Positions 56,640 through 64,000 of a DNA stretch of 64,000 nt are shown here, in pieces (within the stretch, counting starts at the first letter, position 1; each line of letters starts with the position of its first letter). Location of the stretch: contig JAKSXM010000288.1 in assembly GCA_022575985.1 (NCBI GenBank), forward strand, positions 2,879,501 to 2,943,500. Direction: 5' to 3'. The DNA comes from Anagrus nilaparvatae. Its lineage: Eukaryota; Arthropoda; Insecta; Hymenoptera; Mymaridae. Both the position numbers and the translations under genes were made by a program. The notes beneath the pieces are model-generated. The model had not been told where the DNA came from. It made no database searches and saw only the letters and a program-made list of their open reading frames with translations.

Positions 56640-57810
56640 CTATAAATGCAAATAATTATAAGTACAGATGAGTACTTATGAAACTTTGGAAAACTTAATG
56701 TATATTGAATAATAATATGATTTAGTGACTAACTAAGTTAATTAATAGAATATGAGAACGTATAAAGATATTTTGTAAACTATGAATAGTGATGATGATT
56801 TGAGACATTAAAGGATAGTTAAACAACACACGAAGTTAACTGTCATAATAATGATAAAACTTATACGGAAATTGAATGGATAAATAGTATAAGATATAAA
56901 TTCAACTAAACTGTCAAACTGATGTACTCTTCATAACAATAAATTTCCTACAAAGTTTCTTTTGATGCCCATTTCTTTTTTCGTTTTTTTTTTATGTACA
57001 AATTTTCTATTAGCATAATAAATAAATATTTTGAGAAATCGACTTCTTTATCTTACTTAGTTATCCTTCAACTCGTCATTCGTAATTTTTATTTTCAAAA
57101 TTTTCCACGTGATAGGCAAGGTACGCAATAATAAGCCCAAGATATACCTTTAAACTTATGAATATTTATTTTAATTGAAAAGTTTTAATCGATTTTATAT
57201 GCAAAAGTAAGAAAAGTTAAAAATTTCTGGTTTTCTTGCTTCGAGTTGGATCGGGGTTTGTATTGCCAAGAAAGCTTCCGATTCAAAACTTCGGACTTTA
57301 CGAAATCTAACTTTTCGGACGAAATCTAATGGACAAAAAAGGCTTAAATTTTGGCCCAAGTATCTGAAACCCGGGTAATTTCGGCTAACCAGACACCCCT
57401 ATTAAAAAATCATTAACGATCTTAAAGTTCCCGCGTATATATTGCTTATAATTCTATCGTTCAGTGGTTATAAAGATCCCTGCCCGACCTTAATCTGGTT
57501 ATGATGCACTTTATATTTTGTTTTTATTATTGATGGAGTTTGTTTTTATTATATTTTCTAAATCAGTCCCGGATCAGAAAACCAAATCATTTTCTTTGTA
57601 TATATATAATTTATAAAATAGATATACATTTTTAAAAATGTTATTTATTTTTTTTAAATTTTAATATTACAAAAGTTTGTAAAAAATTTTAATCATACAA
57701 AACATTTTAATAACGCTAAAAAAATAACCTGAAAAATAAATAAAAACAAGTATTATTTGTTTTAATAATAAAAATAATAATTTCGCAAGTAAAAATAATC
57801 ATCAATAAAT
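56640..57810. other. gene-free stretch with repeat fragment
   Basis: About 57,235-57,401 is richer in G+C and ends in GGCTAACCAGACACCCCTA, resembling the end of the 53.1-kb MITE. The rest is AT-rich without features. Confidence 0.4.
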
Positions 57811-57811
57811 T

Positions 57812-57872
57812 ATGAATTCAAAGGAGAGTTGTGATTCTTATACAGATGCAGAAATGTTATTTAATCTCAATT
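57812..57872 (+). CDS. first coding exon of an unrecognised host gene
   Basis: ATG opens MNSKESCDSYTDAEMLFNLN and the exon ends in CAATT|GTAAGT, one nucleotide into a codon. The acceptor at 57,948 restores the frame. No domain is recognised in these 20 residues. They are acidic and polar, without a signal peptide. Confidence 0.6.
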
Positions 57873-57948
57873 GTAAGTATTAATTATAATTGTTAATTCT
57901 TATAATCAGCTAAATAAATATACTTAAATAAAACTTTTTTTTTTAAAG

Positions 57949-58101
57949 TGACTGATGCATCAAATAAAAAAGTTAAAAGCTTTAAAAGAAGATTAAATCC
58001 AACGAGTTCTTTAGTTATGGTTTTAGAACCAGGTAAAAGAATAAAAACTGAAGAATACAGATTCAACAGTGATTCTGAAGAAAGTTACCAACAAACGTCA
58101 G
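57949..58101 (+). CDS. second coding exon of the same unrecognised gene
   Basis: After TTTTTTTTTAAAG the frame continues TDASNKKVKSFKRRLNPTSS, then VMVLEPGKRIKTEEYRF and a Ser/Glu-rich stretch to TSG, ending CAG|GTATTC. A basic cluster with KVKSFKRR could be a nuclear localisation signal. The join (76-nt intron) keeps the frame and the residues look like conserved, low-repeat host protein. I do not recognise the family. Later exons must lie right of the window or be hidden in the following repeats. Confidence 0.6.
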
Positions 58102-58104
58102 GTA

Positions 58105-58805
58105 TTCTATTTTTTATAACATTTTTTAATACCTATAAATCAAAAAATTCCACCGGGAACAATTAAGAAGATTTTTCCACTAGCCACAGGCAGTTTTTCA
58201 TTTATTACCAGCGGAATCCCAGTTATTGTAGTAACCGGAATTTTTTCCCTTTATCAAATAATTGAAAATGACTTGAAACGTAAAGAAAATTAAAAAAAAA
58301 ACAAAAATTTCGCTTATTTAAAGGTATACGCACAGTGCTATATGACGATTTATTTTAAAATTAAGAGTTATTATATAAATTTAAAATCGAAAATAATAAG
58401 TTCGGCACATGACGAGATAAATAAGGAGATAAATAAGGTGGAGCCGAGGATGGGTAAACTGCGATTTGGGGTACCTATTTATTTTTTATTGTCAAGGGTT
58501 GTATATTAATTTTCTCCGTTAGAGGCAAGAAAATGGGTAGTGTCCGATAATTACGTGCTTTCTCGCCGCTGACGAGAAAAAAAATTTGGAAGGCAAGAAA
58601 TTCTATTATTATATTAACTTAAAAAATCGCAAAGAATTATAAAAAAGCTAAGGCCTTTTTATTTTAGGCACGATCACATATTTTTATTATTGAGTATTTT
58701 CTCTTTAATAATATTGATAGGATCCACACCCTCATAAATTGAAAACTAATAGAGGCATCGGAATGACCTTTTCGGAAAGACTTTTTCGTTTTTTAACCTA
58801 ATGAA
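58105..58805. other. intron-like stretch with repeat fragments
   Basis: A GAGATAAATAAG direct repeat occurs at about 58,413-58,438. ATTGAAAATGACTTGAAACGTAAAGAAAATT (58,260-58,290) recurs near 59,212, indicating an interspersed repeat. No exon is recognised. Confidence 0.4.
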
Positions 58806-58809
58806 CCTT

Positions 58810-58898
58810 TAAGGCACGATTTCATTTATGTATTGCATACATAAGATGATAGCGCCTAATCATCTGTGTATTGCATACATAGGGTAATCGTGCCTAAA
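58810..58898. repeat. small inverted repeat, AGGCACGAT...ATCGTGCCT
   Basis: TTAAGGCACGAT and ATCGTGCCTAAA bracket two copies of TGTATTGCATACATA. AGGCACGAT occurs again at 58,667. It may be a very short MITE. Confidence 0.45.
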
Positions 58899-58919
58899 AA
58901 TGCATAACTCGCTTGAATT

Positions 58920-59690
58920 GCAACGTAAAATAATAATTTTATTTTTTAAATTAGTTAACTTTTCTCAGAGTATTCATTTCTTCAAGAAAAAAAAAACTTT
59001 TTTCACCTGAAAAACATGTAAAATAGCAAAATTTATTTACAATAGATTTTAACGTAAAAAATTTCAAAAAATATTTAATTAATATGATATTTCTAATTCA
59101 ATTATAATATGTATCCACACTGAAAAAAAAATCCACTTGCGGCAAGCGGAATAATTCCGTTTGCCGCAAGCGGAATTCCACTTGTAGCTAGCGGAATTTT
59201 TTATCTCATTAAACGATTGCAAATGACTTGAAACGTAAAGAAAATTTAAAAAAAAAAAAATTCATGCTTACTTGGGATATGCGTATTTCGGTAAGATGAG
59301 ATTTAAGAAATTTTTTGAATAAAGAAGAGAAAAAATGTTTTTTTTAAATATTCTTTACGTTTCAAGTCATTTGCAATTTTTTTTCAGTGAAGAATCCATT
59401 GAAAAGGAGTCTTATAAAGATTCGAAACATTGGGAACAATATTAAAATAAACGGCAATAAACATCTTGACTCTGGAAAAGTTGATTTTTCAAGAAAATAA
59501 TATTTTACATAAAAATTCCAGCGAATTATAAATTTTTTCTATTAATAGAATTTCAATTTTTTTTAATCTAATTTTGGCAAAATTTTAATTTGACAATTTT
59601 ATTGTAAAATGAAGTTTTTTTTTCTTTGGGGTCGTTGTATCCCTGGAAATAAGAATTTCTTATCTGTTTTTCAAAATGCTATTTTACTCC
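58920..59690. repeat. family A internal sequence interrupted by a CACTGAAAAA element
   Basis: ATTCATTTCTTCAAGAAA (near 58,971) and the AATTTCAATTTTTTTTAATCTAATTTTGGCAAAATTTTAA...CCCTGG part (59,549-59,646) match the interior of the 1.64-2.88 kb palindrome. Between them, 59,118-59,389 has inverted ends CACTGAAAAAAAAAT and ATTTTTTTTCAGTG. Confidence 0.5.
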
Positions 59691-59760
59691 AGTCAAAATA
59701 AGGGTTTGGTTGTATTTTTACTGGCGAACAGGAGTTCGCTCTACTATAGGTTTTTTAATG
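59685..59760 (+). repeat. solo end of the CTCCAGTCAAA family
   Basis: TACTCCAGTCAAAATAAGGGTTTGGTTGTATTTT corresponds to the left terminus of the 50,990 element. The rest of the element is missing. Confidence 0.5.
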
Positions 59761-59935
59761 AACATCACGCTACCGTCCAAAAGTACCATCCAAAATTTTT
59801 GACGTAATACGTAAGGAAAAAAAAGTATATCTTTACCGAGTCTTTACGAAAGTTAATAAATAATAAAAATTAAAGTAACAAAACTAACAAAAATTAAGGT
59901 AACAATAAATAAATAATTAAAAAGAATATATATTT

Positions 59936-62002
59936 GGCCAATAAATGTTATAAACAATTGACTTGTTAATTAACAAATAGAAATTCGGGTCAACGCCGTT
60001 AAATTTTTGAAAAATTATTTTTTTATTTTATTATTATATTTTTTAGTAACAATTTGGCACCATTCTCAAAGTTCTAGAATTGACCGGCTAATTATTATAA
60101 ACAATTACCTTATTTAACAAATAGAATTTCGGGTCAACGCCGTTAAATTTTTTAAAAATTCTTTTTTTATCTGGTAGGTACAATTAATATTAATCTCTTG
60201 GCACCATGCTCAAAGTTCTAGAATTGACCGGCTAATTGTTATAAACAATTACCTTAATTAACAAATAGAATTTCGGGTCAACGCCGTTAAATTTTTGAAA
60301 AATTATTTTTTTATTTTATTATTATATTTTTTAGTAACAATTTGGCACCATTCTCAAAGTTCTAGAATTGACCGGCTAATTGTTATAAACAATTACGTTA
60401 ATTAACAAATAGAATTTCGGGTCAACACCGTTAAATTTTTGAAAAATTATTTTTTTATTTTATTATTATATTTTTTAGTAACAATTTGGCACCATTCTCA
60501 AAGTTCTAGAATTGACCGGCTAATTGTTATAAACAATTACCTTAATTAACAAATAGAATTTCGGGTCAACGCCGTTAAATTTTTGAAAAATTATTTTTTT
60601 ATTTTATAATTATATTTTTTAGTAACAATTTGGCACCATTCTCAAAGTTCTAGAATTGACCGGCTAATTGTTATAAACAATTACCTTAATAAACAAATAG
60701 AAATTCGGGTCACCGCCGTTAAATTTTTCAAAAATTCTTTTTTTATCTGGTAGGTAAAATAAATAATAACATTTTGGCACTATGCTCAAAGTTCTAGAAT
60801 TTACTGGCTAATTGTTATAAACAATTACCTTAATTAACAAATAGAAATTTGGGTCACAGCCGTTAAATTTTTGAAAAATTCTTTTTTTATCTGATAGATA
60901 CAATAAATATTAACCTTTTGGCACCTTACTCAAAGTTCTTGAATGGACCGGCTATTTGTTATAAACAATTAACTTAATTAACAAATAGAATTTCGGGTCA
61001 ACGCCGTTAAATTATTGAAAAATTATTTTATTTATTTTATTATTATATTTTTTAGTAACAATTTGGCAAAATTCTCAAAGTTCTAGAATTGACCGGCTAA
61101 TTGTTATAAACAATTACCTTAATTAACAAATAGAATTTCGGGTCAACACCGTTAAATTTTTGAAAAATTATTTTTTTATTTTATTATTATATTTTTTAGT
61201 AACAATTTGGCAAAATTCTCAAAGTTCTAGAATTGACCGGCTAATTGTTATAAACAATTACCTTAATTAACAAATAGAATTTCGGGTCAACACCGTTAAA
61301 TTTTTGAAAAATTATTTTTTTATTTTATTATTATATTTTTTAGTAACAATTTGGCACCATTCTCAAAGTTCTAGAATTAACCGGCTAATTGTTATAAACA
61401 ATTACCTTAATTAACAAATGGAATTTCGGGTCAACGCCGTTAAATTTTTTAAAAAATCTTTTTTTATCTGGTAGGTACAATTAATATTAATCTTTTGGCA
61501 CCATGCTCAAAGTTCTAGAATTGACCGGCAAATTGTTATAAACAATTATCTTAATTAACAAATAGAAATTCGGGTCAACGCCGTTAAATTTTTGAAAAAT
61601 TCTTTTTTTATTTTATTATTGTATTTTTTAGTAACCATTTGGCACCATTCTCAAAGTTCTAGAATTGTCCGGCTAATTGTTATAAACAATTACCTTAATT
61701 AACAAATAGAAATTCGGGTCACCGCCGTTAAATTTTTGAAAAATTCTTTTTTTATCTAGTAGGTAAAATAAATAATAACATTTTGGCACTATGCTCAAAG
61801 TTCTAGAATTGACCGGCTAATTGTTATAAACAATTACCTTAATTAACAAATAGAAATTCGGGTCAACGCCGTTAAATTTTTCAAAAATTCTTTTTTTATT
61901 TGATAGATACAATAAATATTAACCTTTTGGAACCATGCTCAAAGTTCTAGAATGGACCGGCTAATTGTTATAAACAATTAACTTAATTAACAAATAGAAA
62001 TT
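59936..62002 (+). repeat. 144-bp satellite array, left arm (about 14-15 units)
   Basis: The landmark TTATAAACAATT occurs at 59,948, 60,095, 60,239, 60,383, 60,527, 60,671, 60,815, 60,959, 61,104, 61,248, 61,392, 61,536, 61,680, 61,824 and 61,968, so the period is 144 bp with rare 1-3 bp shifts. Each unit also has TTCGGGTCAACGCCGTTAAA and AAAGTTCTAGAATTGACCGGC. Two middle-segment types alternate (TTATTATATTTTTTAG and ATCTGGTAGGTA). No coding content. Confidence 0.95.
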
Positions 62003-64000
62003 TATTTATAACATTTAGCCGGTTCATTCTAGAATTTTGAGAAGGGTGACAAAATGTTAATACATAATATAAGAATAATATAAAAAAAGAATTTTTCATA
62101 AATTTAACGGCTGTGACCCAAATTTCTATTTGTTAATTAAGGTAATTGTTTATAACAATTAGCCAGTAAATTCTAGAACTTTGAGCATGGTGCCAAAAGA
62201 TTAATATTAATTGTACCTACTAGATAAAAAAAGAATTTTTGAAAAATTTAACGGCTGTGACCCAAATTTCTATTTGTTAAAATAAGGTAATTGTTTATAA
62301 CAATTAGCCAGTAAATTCTAGAACTTTGAGCATAGTGCCAAAATGTTATTATTTATTTTACCTAACAGATAAAAAAATAATTTTTCAAAAATTTAACGGC
62401 GTTGACCCGAAATTCTATTTGTTAATTAACGTAATTGTTTATAACAATTAGCCGGTCAATTCTAGAACTTTGAGCATAGTGCCAAAAGGTTAATATTTAT
62501 TGTACCTACCAGATAAAAAAAGAATTTTTGAAAAATTTAACGTCGTTGACACGAAATTCTATTTGTTAATTAAGGTAATTGTTTATAAAAATTAGCTGGT
62601 CAATTCTAGAACTTTAAGGATGGTGCCAAATGGTTACTAAAAAATACAATAATAAAATAAAAAAAGAATTTTTCAAAAATTTAACGGCGTTGACCCGAAA
62701 TTCTATTTGTTAATTAACGTAATTGTTTATAACAATTAGCCGTTCAATTCTAGAACTTTGAGCATAGTGCCATAATGTTATTATTTATTTTACCTACCAG
62801 ATAAAAAAAGAATTTTTCAAAAATTTAACGGCGGTGACCCGAATTTCTATTTGTTTATTAAGGTAATTGTTTATAACAATTAGCCGGTCAATTCTAGAAC
62901 TTTGAGTAAGGTGCCAAAAGATTAATATTAATTGTACCTACCAGATAAAAAAAGAATTTTTGAAAAATTTAACGGCGGTGACCCGAATTTCTATATGTTT
63001 ATTAAGGTAATTGTTTATAACAATTAGCTGGTCAATTCTAGAACTTTAAGGATGGTGCCAAATGGTTACTAAAAAATACAATAATAAAATAAAAAAAGAA
63101 TTTTTCAAAAATTTAACGGCGTTGACCCGAAATTCTATTTGTTAATTAACGTAATTGTTTATAACAATTAGCCGGTCAATTCTAGAACTTTGAGCATAGT
63201 GCCAAAAGGTTAATATTTATTGTACCTACCAGATAAAAAAAGAATTTTTGAAAAATTTAACGTCGTTGACACGAAATTCTATTTGTTAATTAAGGTAATT
63301 GTTTATAAAAATTAGCTGGTCAATTCTAGAACTTTAAGGATGGTGCCAAATGGTTACTAAAAAATACAATAATAAAATAAAAAAAGAATTTTTCAAAAAT
63401 TTAACGGCGTTGACCCGAAATTCTATTTGTTAATTAACGTAATTGTTTATAACAATTAGCCGTTCAATTCTAGAACTTTGAGCATAGTGCCATAATGTTA
63501 TTATTTATTTTACCTACCAGATAAAAAAAGAATTTTTCAAAAATTTAACGGCGTTGACCCGAAATTCTATTTGTTAATTAACGTAATTGTTTATAACAAT
63601 TAGCCGGTCAATTCTAGAACTTTGAGCATAGTGCCATAATGTTATTATTTATTTTATCTACCAGATAAAAAAAGAATTTTTCAAAAATTTAACGGCGTTG
63701 ACCCAAATTTCTATATGTTAATTAAGGCAATTGTTTATAACAATTAGCCGGTCCATTCTAGAACTTTGACCATAGTGCCAAAAGGTTAATATTAATTGTA
63801 TCTACCAGATAAAAAAAGAATTTTTGAAAAATTTAACGGCTGTTAGCCAAATTTCTATTTGTTAATTAACGTAATTGTTTATAACAATTAGCCGGTCAAT
63901 TCTAGAACTTTGAGCATAGTGCCAAAATTTTATTATTTATTTTACCTACCAGATAAAAAAAGAATTTTTCAAAAATTTAACGGCGGTGACCCGAATTTCT
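62003..64000 (-). repeat. 144-bp satellite array, right arm, inverted (13+ units, runs off the window)
   Basis: The same unit in reverse orientation: AATTGTTTATAA at 62,144, 62,289, 62,433 and then every 144 bp to 63,873. A higher-order period of 720 bp (five units) is visible: 62,401-62,833 and 63,121-63,553 appear identical by eye. The array continues past the window end. Confidence 0.95.

Noticed and set aside
59936..64000. CRISPR-like regular repetition
   Set aside because: The whole 144-bp unit is repeated with no unique spacers and no cas genes, so it is satellite DNA.
1..64000. tRNA or rRNA genes
   Set aside because: I looked for T-arm-like GGTTCGA/GTTCAA contexts with matching acceptor stems and found none. 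A tRNAscan-SE run would be decisive.

Overview
This window is strongly AT-rich eukaryotic DNA, most likely from an insect. The evidence is intron-bearing gene pieces with consensus GTAAG donors and pyrimidine-AG acceptors, R1-like non-LTR retrotransposon relics, a Ty3/gypsy element, a class B neuropeptide-receptor exon and a 144-bp satellite. A hymenopteran (parasitoid-wasp-like) genome is my guess from composition and gene style; nothing in the sequence proves it. There are no bacterial-type operons, rRNA, tRNA or CRISPR arrays that I can support.

Layout. 0-5 kb: palindromic transposon debris, the tail of a transposon-type integrase, and a copy of the upstream region of the local gene family with no gene attached. 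5-26 kb: three very large paralogous genes, each almost entirely one open exon: gene 1 (minus, 1378 aa), gene 2 (minus, 1209 aa) and gene 3 (plus, 1228 aa). They encode long all-helical, HEAT/ARM-like proteins of unknown function. Each has a good splice acceptor 12-30 nt before its ATG. Gene 2 sits inside a roughly 9.9-kb block bounded by inverted repeats, which also holds a 1.74-kb element packed with 176-bp tandem repeats. 26-47 kb: mostly gene-free AT-rich DNA with foldback elements and two decayed R1-clade LINE fragments. 47.4-50.5 kb: a minus-strand Ty3/gypsy retrotransposon with two LTRs and an open gag, but a pol reduced to the integrase tail. 50.9-59.7 kb: foldback/MITE-type elements, one exon of a secretin-family receptor, and the first two exons of an unrecognised gene. 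59.9-64 kb: a 144-bp satellite arranged as two opposed arrays.

The most novel content is the three-gene paralog cluster: large proteins with no recognisable catalytic motif, a family-wide 5' intron, an internal 153-codon duplication in gene 1, and signs that duplication went along with inverted-repeat elements. The duplicated upstream region at 1.29-1.69 kb predicts a further copy beyond the left edge. The host receptor exon and the 57.8-kb gene show that ordinary intron-rich genes lie to the right of the cluster.
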